Assembly (NCBI RefSeq): GCF_001949145.1
Contig: NW_019091467.1
Location: 165,103-229,102, forward strand
Length of the DNA stretch: 64,000 nt
Origin: Acanthaster planci
Lineage: Eukaryota > Echinodermata > Asteroidea > Valvatida > Acanthasteridae
Direction of reading: 5' to 3'
Positions 1-12,800 of this stretch are shown in pieces. Made by a program: the position numbers and the translations under genes. Within the stretch, counting starts at the first letter, position 1, and each line of letters starts with the position of its first letter. The notes beneath the pieces are model-generated. The model made no database searches and had not been told where the DNA came from. It was given only the letters and a program-made list of their open reading frames with translations.

Positions 1-145
1 GAATAAAATTACGCACTTTATGTACTTATTTCTTATGACAGAAATCACACAGTGTTTTAAGAATTCCATGACTTTTCCAGGCCTGGAAAATGAAAACAAA
101 TTTCCATGACTTTTTTCATGACTTTCCCAGGCTGTGAGAACCCTG
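1..145 (-). mobile_element. Terminus of a hAT-like non-autonomous element
   Basis: Read on the minus strand the element begins CAGGGTTCTCACAGCCTGGG at 145 and continues with repeated GTCATGGAA / AGTCATG motifs. A CAGGG terminus and this repeated inner motif are typical of hAT-derived repeats in marine invertebrates. The other end and the target duplication lie outside the window. Confidence 0.5.
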
Positions 146-735
146 CCTGTACAAGGGAACCAGGAACCCAAAGAACCAAACATTGTACAGAGCACTTAGT
201 TCCAGTGTGTCAGTCCGGCCACCCACACCCAACTTTGAGACCTCCAGAGAAAAGTTTCTAGGAAGTGATCAATGGTCGCCTGGCTTGTTTCCTTCCTCTG
301 CTGCTGTTCCCTGAAGATTTCCCTTTTTTTGGACTTTCAATTTCATCGAAGGTTGGAAACCTTTGAAAAGTTTCAAAATACCAAAAAAATTGCAACAAAG
401 GACTTGGGGGGCATCCGGGTAGTCATCAAAGATGATAATCAGGTGCCCTGTTTCCAAACTATCCACAAAGAGCCCCAGCAAGTTCCAGGGCTACTTTAGT
501 AATTTTTTTTAAATAACAAAATGGTTCAGATGAACTAAAAAGCGGATGGTCCTCATTTGATTTCCCCCCAGGTAGTTTTTTGTTTCTCAAAAGGTCTTTG
601 AATGCAGTAAGCGCATGAGTATTTGCAACTTAAACATCACTGAAGAGCAATCGCCAGAAAGATGTAATCGCCAAAATAAACCCAAGATTTTCAAGCTACT
701 CGATTCAGGTAGTTTGACCAGCCGGGGTCTCTGAC
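1..735 (-). other. ATG2 intron 20 (partial); hAT-type element end at its far side
   Basis: No further ATG2 exon is recognisable. Bases 1-145 form the end of a dispersed element described separately. The frames at 269-499 on both strands give no ATG2-like protein. Confidence 0.6.
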
Positions 736-890
736 CTTTAATGGAGTACACATGGTGAGTTTTCCGTGGTTGATGGTGAGGTTGAGGGCCAGGAAACTCT
801 GTGAGTTGCCGCTCTGGACTTGATGAGCGGACTTCTGCCTGAGCGTCGTGTAGAACCCACTGCTGTCCTCCTCCGGGTCTGAGTCCGAGT
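736..890 (-). CDS. ATG2: ATG2 exon 20 (residues 1089-1140)
   Basis: Acceptor GTGACCAG, donor GTCAGA. Begins DSDSDPEEDSSGFYT, matching the acidic ATG2 LDSDSDEED motif, then FLALNLTINHGKLTMCTPLK, the strand equal to LVTVLKGRITALCE. Ends in phase 0; the following exon was not found in the 735 bases left of it. Confidence 0.93.
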
Positions 891-3800
891 CTGGTCACCA
901 TTGGAACAACCAAAACAGAAAGGATGAACAATTTGGGTTGTCATCTGAGACCACTTCCCACAATGTCGCAGTCCAGACCTCTTATGACCATCGCAAAACC
1001 CAACAAGACCAACACAAGGCCCTATGAGATCAACACATGACCTCTGGTCTGAATTCAAGTCACAAGCTTTGCTATTTAAGTTAATTGCAGATACTTTGCA
1101 TGCCTGTTAACAAAATTCACATTGTCCACAGAAGAGATTCCAAATTGAGTAGCGCAGATCCCCCGAAAAAGAACACTTGATAAAGTCCATTTGGACAAGA
1201 TGTAATGTAAAAACTCACATGGATCTGTCTCCAAATTTAAGTCAAATCTAAATTTTTGAAGGTAAGACCACTGGGACTTACCTACATACAGGCCGGACTG
1301 ACACATGGTAAAACGCTCCTGCATGCTCATGCCAGCTAGGTGGCCAGCCAGGTCTAGCCTGGGCAGCCCCACCGATGGGTAGCCGTCATTACAGTCCCGA
1401 GGGGTGGGGGCCGCCGGCTGCCACAGTAGCACATCATAGCCAAACCTGGACAAAATTTGCGGGAAAGAGTGTTAAAGAATAATTTAACTATCTGCAGTAG
1501 TTTTGCTTTCATGACGTTGAGCAATTTTAATTGACAGTGACAACGTCCTAGTCAATCCAAGCCACTCAGATTTGCTCACGTTCCGCCATCTTCCTTCCCG
1601 CACACAAGCTCCGTTTCATTCCCCCACATGCAGTTTCCCTAGAATATGGAATTCTTGACCGCCACTTATCAAAGACTCAGCTGTTCTTGCCTCCCTTCCT
1701 CGATGCCTTAGAGCCCTCAAGTAGGCTTTCTTATTGAACACGTAATTCAACCCATCCTTTTTTTTTTTAGGCTGTCATTTTGATCACCTGGGGGGCGGGA
1801 GGCTGTTGTTTTCTGTGTCTGTAATCTGTCTGGTCAATTGTATGTGCGGGGCTGCTTACTTGCGGGTAATAGGAGTTCATTTTACTTGTGCAGTCCCTGA
1901 CCACATAACTGCCATTTGTCTTGTCATGTACTTGGATTTTCATCCCCGGTCCCCGCTACTGCTTACCACTTTTTTTTAGGGGGGGGGAGGTTTGTTTATT
2001 GTACATGTTGTTCAATTTTGAAATGTTTTATTCATGTGATGGACGAATAAATAATAATGACAATAACTTGGTTTGAACATCATCTGATTGACCTGATCTG
2101 ATCAATCAGTTGATCATCAATCAACACATCAAAGTTTTCAAATGGCTGGTGAAGGGCAACACCCAACAGCACAACTTTAGGGGGCGTGAACAAATTTCCT
2201 TGGAACAGATTTTGCCCGAGGAAATGCCTTCTCCGCATACTTGTATCAACCACCATCCTTCCTTTTGTACAAAGTCTGACCAACAATTCAAACGCCCGTA
2301 CCTGTTGTACAGGAGCTCCACAAAGTCCTTACTGGGCAGCAAGATATTGACGCTGGGTGCAACGAGGTCGACGACGATGCGAGCGCTGCCGATGGCCTTC
2401 TCGCTGAATTCTCTCATCTCTTCTTGGTCTCCCGGCATCACCATCTAGGCAACAAAAAAGCAAAAACCAATTCAGGTTTTGTGGCTACACCATTAAATAA
2501 TCTTTGACGAGACAAGAAATTTGGGAGTGGAAACCAGACGTGTTCTTTATTGTTGAGCTAGTACGTTATAGATGTTAGAAGAAGACTACAGATTGTATTG
2601 CAACTGTGCACCCCCCTGTGAGGGCACTTCAGTGAAGCAACACCACTGTGCAATGTTTTAGACTAATTCATTTTCTGTTTTACTTCAAGGGCGTATTTGA
2701 ACCCTGTTCTCATAACTCACAAACAGTGCTCTTGGGTTGTTTATCACAAACATCAAAGTGCAAATGGAGTGCAGCGGTGCTAAAATTCAAGACAGCAGTC
2801 GCCATTTTAACACGAAATGAAAAGATGAGATGATAGGCACAATCGTACAATAAATTAAAAATCCAAAATATCCACATAGAATGGTTACAGTCAATTCTCT
2901 CCAGCAGTCATGGGTATAAGCCTTTGGTTATATTTTCCTTATTGTGAGAGTTTCTTATTTCATGCAACAACACGTCAAGTTGCGGTAAGTGCCTATTTTT
3001 GCCATCATTGTTCTTGACATTTTCCATCCACTCCCCAGTAAGTAGGGAGTGAGAATCCGGTTCACGAACAATGTTCACGAGTTGATTCTCATCATTCGGA
3101 ACCCCGTTCTCGTGCTCGTCCAACACAAGGACGGTGTTTGGAATACGCCCCAAGTGCTTGCTGTTATAACTTGTGTGCTGGAGATACAGATTGCGCCCGT
3201 CATCCTGCGGCTAGGCTGGGTCGTGGATACATGAGTTCTACACATACACACTACTGTAAAACAGTTCGCTCCTGTGATGAGGCTGGATCCACGTTGAACG
3301 TACAATGATGTTCGGCACCTGACTCACCTTTTCGCTGTCGTACATGACCCATTTAGAGGAGAACGGTGACACCTCCGGCTTCTCAAAGTGACACGCCCCC
3401 TCCCAGGAATTTACTGGCGGGGATGCACTCCTGTCTCCCACGTCCTCAAAGACCGACTTCTCACTCTCGGGATACAGCTTCACCACCAATCTAGACCAGG
3501 ACACAGAAGTCCTCAGATGTTTAGAATAATGTCCTCACACACCATAAACCCAAGGTATCTTTGGTGGTTTCTTTTTTTATTGTTTGTATGTTTGAAGAAT
3601 AGAAGATTAAAATTTGTTGCCTTGTATTTTTTTGTCCTTAGGTTTATAAGCCTAATTTAATAATCAAGATTGAAGTTTTTCTTTAATAGTGGAATTTACA
3701 GTCAAGGGATTTATTCCAAAGTTCTTCCATATTTTGGAACAAATTTGGCAAATTTTGCCTAATTTACTGACTCAAGACAAATGCATGTAAGAAACTGAGT

Positions 3801-6800
3801 ACATTTAAAGCAACAATGTTACTTCTTTCCTTTGTAAAATGCAAAGTCTCTAGTGAATTTGCCACAAGAATACAAACTCATACTTTGGCCAGTCAAAGTC
3901 TCTGTCTGTTGAGTTGATGTCGCCGTTGCCATCCTTGACGCGAAGGAAGGAAATGGGGGATTCCAGTGGGCCAATTTGAAGCGAGCCTGTTGGTCAAAGC
4001 AAGCAATTAACTCGCCAAAGGAACTCTTTGATTATTTGGACACAAGCCTTTTACAAGTTAAATTTGAATAAATCTGGTACACTGAGTTCTTTCCATTCAC
4101 GTGACCAAAACAATTTGAGTTCTCCATACTAAAGACACTGTTGCTATACCTCGTGATTTGGGGCAAGCTTTTGCTTAATAGACACATAAGAGGCGCCTTG
4201 CATCAATACACTGTTCTCAATGGATAAGAACAGCACAAAGGAACCAGTCCATTCCAGAGATTGTGGTCCCTGTGCAAACGCTTGCCCCGAATCAAGAGGT
4301 GTTTGTATGTGCAATCAGATATTACTCAGTGCACCAGATTTTATTCAAATTTAACTCGTTAAAGGCATGGGCCGTTTTCCAATACTCGACTTGGGCTCCG
4401 TCTCGGGCTTCAACTGTTTTTTACTTCCTGACTTTGAGGTTATAAGCGCACTAGTAAGTCTGATAGTTCCACAAAACATCAAGTAAGATGCAAAAGAGCC
4501 TAACATTACAGTACTTCAATTTAATTTAAACCCTTCAGGCCCACAATCGGGAATTGGTTTCCTACATGAAGCCTGAGACGGAGACGAAGTAGAGTATACG
4601 GCCTTATTCATGGCATGTTTCAACTAACCCCTGCCTTGCAATTTTGCCCAAGTAGTATCTACATCCTTGCCGCAATGTATGCAGAAAGGAGTGAGGTGTA
4701 TGACAGGCAGGCAACCTGTGTTATGGGGGCCACACACACAAATTTCTGTTCAGGAATTTCAACCTCGACAAAGAAAGTGTCCCCTCGGCACAGTGCTGGC
4801 CGGGGCACACAGACACACAAATGGTGGTGTTTTTTGTTTGACACTTTTTTGAGTTTCAATACTCCTTTGAGAGCTCCAATAACCACTAAGTGATTTATTT
4901 TTCTGGACTATTCAGTGATTCGTGACTGAAAGTAGACAATAACTCAGGCACAGTGACGGAACAGAAAGCTTCGCATAGGATTCTCTGATTTAACGAAAAG
5001 CTTGTCCTTTGGAAGACCAAGTGGGTCTTGGCTTACTCTGCAACTCTCGGCACTGCAGCAGCAGTGTTTGGTAAGGCTTCCCATCGCCAAGCATCGTTCT
5101 GAATTCCATCTCCTGGAGTTCCAGGTGGAGAATCTCCTCCCGCAGGGATCGCTTCCACCAGACGCAGTCGCTCAGTTCCCTCAGATCGGGAATAGGAAAT
5201 CTGAAAGGAAAGAGAGAGAGGGACGACAGCGTTAGATGCAATGGAATGTGCACAAAATACAATATTTTGCCATTTTGTCACAAACAGGAACTCAAGATAA
5301 CTGTCTTTTTTTGTGTACATTCTGAGAAGTCAACAAAACGAGCCAAGTCAAATTGGAGCAACTTCAAATGTGACCACGACTATGCTTGGGGCTGTGAAAA
5401 TGCCCTTCCCTCACCCTGAAAATGTTACTGGAAAACACTTTTTGGTGTATTTCAATGGTGTGCTAGTGTTCTGGTGGATCCACATTTGTAGGAAGACACT
5501 GTCTGTGCACATTCGGTTAAAATTTGGTCACTTGCAATCATCGGTGTGCACCCTCTACAACACGGGCATGCTCTTCTTCCTGTGAGAGAAAGCCACAAAG
5601 CCACGGCTCCAGTAAGAAGCCTGCCGATGTGGCCAACCTCCCCCCCCCCCTTACCTGAATGCCACATGTGCCACTGGGCAAGAGACGCGTATGTCTAGGA
5701 ATTGATCCAGGCCGGACGGTGTGTCCTCCAGAGCCTGGTTGAAGACAGCTTGCTTGTTCTGGGAAAAAGGGGCCAAAAGAGGGCACAGGGAGTTCAACAT
5801 CTTGCAGGACACGACAGGAGCAAATGATACAGTGCACATTATCTGACTGCCGATTGAGTTTCTGGGGTGTTTGTTAAAGTTGCAAACTTTCAAGTACGAT
5901 CTTTGCATCTGAGTGTGAAAACACAGAAACAGCACCATCACAAATGAAGTAGCACATCCATTCAGCTGTAACTCATGCCCATTTGAACTACAAAATGGAG
6001 GAGCCTAGGGCCAAGAAATGTTGCTTATTTTGCCCACGGGTAGAGCAAGCTCGCAGAACACCGTGTTCTTGATGGGAATATGTTGTTTCCCATTAAGACC
6101 ACAGGGCTCCTGAGTTATCATGCAAACACAGACCTGTGTTCCCATTTGGGAAGATGCACTTCAAGGAACAGTGAATGTTCCTGATTGTTCTCAATGTTCT
6201 CATGACATTCTTTAGGGTCCTGACTTTTGAGACAAATGAGCCCCGAGCTGGACCAAGAGAAGGTACAATTTTCTTAGCAGTAGAGGCTTCTTTGGTTGGA
6301 ACTGAGCTTCTCTGGTTCACGAATGGCTAGGACAAACTTATGTTATGGTCGCGTTGCTACCAACAAATGAAGAATCCTGACCAATGTGGGTTCTTTTCAA
6401 TCAATGAGGGGGTGCTTCTACTCAAGGCCGATAAAAGCACAAAAGTACATGTACATGGCTGCTATATGATGAAGGAGCGGTCAGTCTTCAGAGGCTCTGG
6501 CCCTGTACGTTAATCCACTCAAATCCTGACAATGTACAGTATTCCAAATACGCCACTGCACCACTGGACTGACTTCAGCAATTTCAATAATTAATCATGA
6601 ATAACATGGTAAGTTTACACCAGCCCTTCTTGACAAAATAAAACAGGAATTGTACAACTGAGTTTTCCTACTTCATATACAACAAGCACCAAGGTGTTCC
6701 AAAATGAGATACACACCCTAAACGGGGAGGGAGTGGAAAACAACTACTACAAGTGTCATCTACTCAAAGGTCAAATCACAAGCTACTCAAGTGGACTGTG

Positions 6801-9800
6801 AAAACCCTTGTGACTACACTTGTATTAAAGAGAACTTGTTCTGAATTCGACAACACTCTCATCAAAAACAAGATCTGAACGGTCAACTCACCAAGTTGAC
6901 GACCCCTCCATACAGAGAACGGTAGGCGCCGTTCCCCACGGATGCCTTGGCCAGCCCAACTGACTGGGGGTGTAATAGGGTGTACAAACGGTCCACTATG
7001 GTCACGTCAAACTCACAGGAGAGATGGCCAAGGTCCACACTGACCTCCGACTTGGGCTTATGGATGATTCGGCGCTGGCTTCCCTATGAGGGGCCAAAGG
7101 TGACAAAATGTATATTTTCTTTATTACCAGCAGGGATTATGATGCAACTATTTGACTCTGCAGTAAAACTCATTTTATAAAAAAATTTATTTATACATAA
7201 TTTTTAAAGTCAGCAAAATAAGGCCTACACATCAGTATTCCATGCAAAGGTTCCATCTCTTTGGCCTGCTAACACCCTTACATGACAGTCAAAGAGGACG
7301 GTCAAAACCACTCTAGATCCCATCCAACACCTAACATCGAACACCGGAAGCTCAAAACTACCTGAAATACTTTCATCACCACTGCTCTCAAAAACAAGGC
7401 TTCTTCACCTGAAAGACTCAAGTGGTGTTATCGTTACAACCTCATTCTTTTAACCAAAAAAAGCCACTTTCAACTTTAACCCTCCAATGTTCAGCTCACT
7501 GCACACTGACCAAAGAGTCCGGACAAATTTGTGGCCATTCTTACCTGGCTGCTTGACCTCTGTATACTCTTCAGCCTAATTCCTAGCGAGGGCTTCACAG
7601 CGACGTATTCATTTGCCACACTGTCTTCTTCTTTGAATGACAATACCTGCAGGGCAATGTGTATAAAGAACACTTGCTGATCAAAATTAATCTCAGCACT
7701 CTGTAGTGTTTTTGTCATGTTTTTCATATTGCTTTCTGCTTCACAAACAACGGGGAAAAATAATCCAATAAACCTGGTAATTACACTGAAATGCAAATCC
7801 CGTGTTTGCATCCGACGTAAATTTTGAGACTCCTAAAAAGTACGGTCGCACACAAAGGATGGGCTAAATTAACAGCAATCTTCAGACACAAAGCAATGAC
7901 ACTCCTGAAGCACAACCGCATTTGCACAAGTACAACAAACTGTCAAAACCGAATCATCTTTCTGAGGAAGTTTTTAAAAAAATTCACAGCGCTGAGATGC
8001 ATTTTCCAAACTCCCTTCTCCTGAACCCTGTGAGCTTCAGCTGAACCCCCCCCCCGGACGCTGAAACGAACTCCTCTACCTCAATGTGTTGGCAAGACGG
8101 CAGGTCATCGGCAAAGCGGCCGTGGCCAAAACTCCCTGAGGAGCTGTTCCTGGGCCTGTCAAACAGACATTCGTACAGCTCCAGCAAGCCGAACGACAGG
8201 TCAGCTGTCACGGCAGTCACGTTGGGGGCACTCTTACGGTCACAGTCTAGTGTCACAGGGGCTGCTGTTAATCTGTTAAGCCAGAATTCACAAACGAAAC
8301 CATTAACCCTTGGAACTCTGCAATCTCTAACCCTGAAAGAGCTGGGGGGGGGGAAGAGAATTAATATACCAATGTAGATTTCCTGAAATCATGCCAGTGC
8401 ATCTTTTAACCTTAATAGTCCCGAACACCACGATAAGGGACTGACGATTGAGAGCTTTTCCCACTGAGGTGCTCGATGCGAGAGCTGACAAAAGTGAAAG
8501 CGTGAACTATATACGACAGCAACAAAAACTGTTGGATTAAAGTAAAACTTCACAGAAACACTTCTACTGCTTCTGGTAAGATGTATCCCGAGTTTAACAA
8601 GGATCGATCAATGGATAGCTCCTTGGAACCCCTCCCCCCAAAAAAAAATGTGAGGAGATCTAAGTAACCCTTCCCTTTAAAGGGTCAAAATTAAATACCT
8701 GGTGTTACTTGATTTTGATCAATCTGGTACCCATCACTTTAAGGAGGTACATGTACACAGAAGACAATGTTGCTTCACCGATATACAGCCTTCATTTTCT
8801 GTGGTTCTCTTGACTTCTGAAACTTTCTCATTCTCTTTCCCCCAGAGTTTTCTTGGGCTTGTGAGCTCAGGACCCTCAGTTTTTGCCACCAGATGAGAAC
8901 TTCAACGAAGAAAATGATGACAGCCAGCTTACCTCAAATGGTCATACGGGCAGGCTCTGGCAAATCTCTCCTTCCACTCTCCCTGGTCCTTCTTGCCGTA
9001 CCCCTGCTTGCCCAGGACCCTGAAGAAGTCCTCCGACCTCTCCTGCAGAGCGTCCTGGCCACTCGCCCTGCCCCTGTCCGCCCCCTGGGCGGTCCGGCTG
9101 CCGCCCGCGGGGCTCGTGTTGTTGAGGGGCGTGCGGGCGGGGTCGTTGTGGAGGACGGTGAGGGACAGGCTGCTGAAGCGAAGCTTGTAGCGGGTCAGCT
9201 CAGCTGTGGGGTCGTCTAGTTGCTCTCTTAGTCCTAGGGGAAGAGGGTCAGCGGGGTGGTTACTGATCAAACCCAACAGATTGGGGCCTAACCAATCTTA
9301 AACGTTTTAATTACTTCACTACTTCAGGATAAAAAACTTCTACCCTTGCAAAAACTTTGAAATGTCATTGAAACTTCAACCAACTACTTTAGAACACAGA
9401 AGTCAGGTTCTATCAATATCTTCCATATGGTGACAGTGGTGACTGACAATTAGAACCGTAAAAAACATTCACACACAAAACGTGAGAAAAAGTGCAGAGG
9501 CCTTAAACCAATTTTACTCTTGCATTCACTCCAGTTCCAAACTAAACTTTTCCCAATCATTTCAATTTGAGATTGATCCTGACATAGCATTTTATCTGAG
9601 TTAAAATACCGGAACCAAAGACTATGAAGCAACACTTGAAATCTAACTTTGCCACTGATTATGAGACTTGTCCACATTGTAACTGGATTTGTACGTACCT
9701 TTGTGATTTGCTTTCTTGCCCCATGAAATTTACAGGCGAGAAGTTCAAGGAATTACAGTGGTAGAAAAGTCAGAAGTACTGCTTGAATAAAAGCAGGCAT

Positions 9801-12800
9801 TCTTGGTCCGACGTACCTTTCTTTGATCTTGATCTCTTTGGCTGGGTGGTTTTAGGTACTGGAGTGCCAAATGATGTCAGGCTGGGACCTCTGTAAATGG
9901 TATTGCCGTAAACCACTCTGGGGAGGCTACTGCCTGTAACAGATGAACGATATGCAGTTGCCATGTCAAACTGACGAAGGGCAAGCTACCTTCAGAATGT
10001 AAGGCTTACTGCTCAGTTCACACCTGGCCCTCTTCAACGTGAATATGACATCACGAAACATCTCGATTGTGGAGAACTTCCGGTAGATGGAAGAGAATTG
10101 TTGAATATTTGTTCTTACATCATGAAGGTGCTTTGCATTTCCCAACTACTTGAAATGCCAACTAGGTCATAGACCCAACACAAACTGAAGTTAGCGCAGT
10201 CATATATAGATTGCCAATTCAATGTCTTAGCAAAGATGGTAGAAGCATATGGGGGAGTGTTTGTCCTTTGTCCCTCTTGAAACTTTTAAGAAACAAAGAA
10301 CTCTTCTCTCTTCAATTACTGTTTTGAGTTTGGACTTAATACCTACAAGCTTCAAGTTTACAGTGGAACGTCGCTATACCGAACACCGCTATACCGAACA
10401 TTCGGCTGTACCAAACATCGTCCTTGGCTCCCAATATTTCGTGCACAAAACCTACCAAACATTATGCAGTTGTAAATCAACCGAGATTCACCACAGCATG
10501 CAGCAGAGATCGATCCTGAGCGGTAGCTTCACAACTTTTAGGATAAATTAAATATCAATTTTGTAACTCAAGATTTCATGAAAGAACAAAAATAAACTTC
10601 AAACGTGAATGCAACGGCAAAACATCACGAAAAAAACGAATCATAGTATCACAAGAGGGTGCACTTCAGTTAGACAAGAGGGCACTATTCAACATGGCAA
10701 CAAGACGTTAGGCAGTTAATTTCGCTATACCGAACGACCACTGTATCGAACATATAGCGTGGACCCCGTCGTGTTCGTTGCTGTACTTACGTCTCATTTC
10801 TTGTTAAAAATCTTGCTAATTTATATGTGATCTACTTTGTAATCTTAGCTGGCATTTTCAGGGCATCTTTGCTGGACATTTTCCAGCCAAAAAAGTCCCT
10901 CTCTGGAGATCTAACTATTTTTTCCCTGCTCTGGACCGCTGACCTGTCCTGGACGTGTCAGTTGAGCTGCTGCTCACGGTGCTAGTGAAAGAAGTTTCCA
11001 TGTCATCCAAGGTGCCAGTGTGGGACATGGACATCAGGCTGCCCGTCATGGAGAAGAACAGGTCATCGTCATCTAGAGGGACAGGTGGCACATGAGAGAG
11101 AGAGTCACAGTTGAGATTGTAAGGATCAAAACATAGCAGCAAGGTCTCCCGTTGTCTGAAAATGGCTTCATTATTTCAGCTACAGAGTCAGAGACTGACG
11201 AGCATGTCAGGACTGTTTCTCTCCCTCTGATGCTTTTTGATGCCTTCTATTTTATTGTTGAAATAATCATGACGGGTAGGGAACTAGTCTCATCAGTTAC
11301 GCATCATATTGGGGAGTACACTTGCAGTTTGTACAGCTTTGCTTCTGAACAGTTTGCATTGGATTACTGAAGGATCTCTAGTTGATCAGTTATCGGCCTC
11401 ATCTGTGGCCTCTGCTCCAGGCTTCTGTTTCATGAATTTAGTGCCAGAGTTGAAACTGTCAACCATTCTTCTACATTGACACAAAGTAGTGCAAAGTGTG
11501 GCTAAAGTTTGCAGCACTCTGATTTGGTCCCAACAGTATGTCAAGACTAGTCTGGTGCACAAGACGAAGCTGGAGGCAGGAGCTGAGAAATGAAAAATGG
11601 CCTTTTCTCAAACAGAAATGAGCACTGAAATGCTTAGTCTATGTCTCAGTCACATGTGTCAGACAAAAAAATCATGTGACGTTATCATCGCCAGAGGCTG
11701 GTGAAAAGACTAACCCATGAGCGACTGCATGGTAAACATATCCCCGCATCCCTGCTCCTCCTCATCCTCCTTCAGCCCCCAGGATTCTCGCCTTAGCCTC
11801 TCCTCCTGCCGCTGTAGCCGGTCTCTGCTCAGCTGCTCCTGCAGCTCGCTCTCAATTCGCTGGAAGTCTTCCGGCTGCATGGGCTTGTTGGGTTGACTGC
11901 CACGGGTGCTGGTGACATCTGACGTTGCTGACGATAGAGAAATGTATTGATATTTAATTCTAAAGCCTGCACATAATAACACAATTCATTAGCATCCACT
12001 GAAAGAACAAAAGACCTACCTTCCGTCTTATATGTCCTTAATACAAATATAAAGCAGGCCTCAACATTAAAATTTTTAAACTATTTGTCCATCGGGCGAG
12101 TAGCACTGAAAATTTCCTTGCCCAAGGTAAGATTTTGCTTGCCTAAACTTTGGTTTAATTGCCCACTGCTTCCCAGGACAGCAAGTTCCTTTTTTACCAC
12201 AATACAACATGAATATACATCACCCCCCAACTATTGCGTCTATGCAGAGAGTGCTCAGGACTGCGATGCATTATTCATACAAGTTTGGGCAACGGCTATT
12301 TCTTAACCACTTGACAATTTTGCCTGGTGTCATTTATTCAAAAAGTACACACACAAGTACCAGGCAAAATTCATTAATGTTGAAGTCACAGCCCCATGCA
12401 ACACAGTCTTCGAGCTTCCGGCCATCAAAGCTGCACTGCGCCGCTCGTGCAATGATCAATGAGGTTTGGTACCCAGACACAAAGGGTATTTTAGAGTTTA
12501 TTTGTGTATGCATTTTCCCTTGTGTGGAAAGGTGCCCTGCTAAATGTACAGCATGCTTAATACACATCAGCTTGTACATGTACGTAACGATGCAAAATAT
12601 CATTGTAAAACACCACACAGCTGTATACGTTTCACCACTTTTTACAAGCTTTCGTCTGGAGGGGAAAAAACAAATCAAAGGTGAATCTGGTGACTGCTAT
12701 TCTTGGCCACGAAAACCAGACACTTTTATTTCAAGAAAAAAGTACCTGTCCATGGGGCAATTTGTCCTTCATTTTTACTTGCCTGAAAGACGAAATTACT

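Noticed and set aside
269-481. Minus frame as the next ATG2 exon
   Set aside because: Does not resemble the ATG2 segment expected after exon 20 and would need a non-matching phase.
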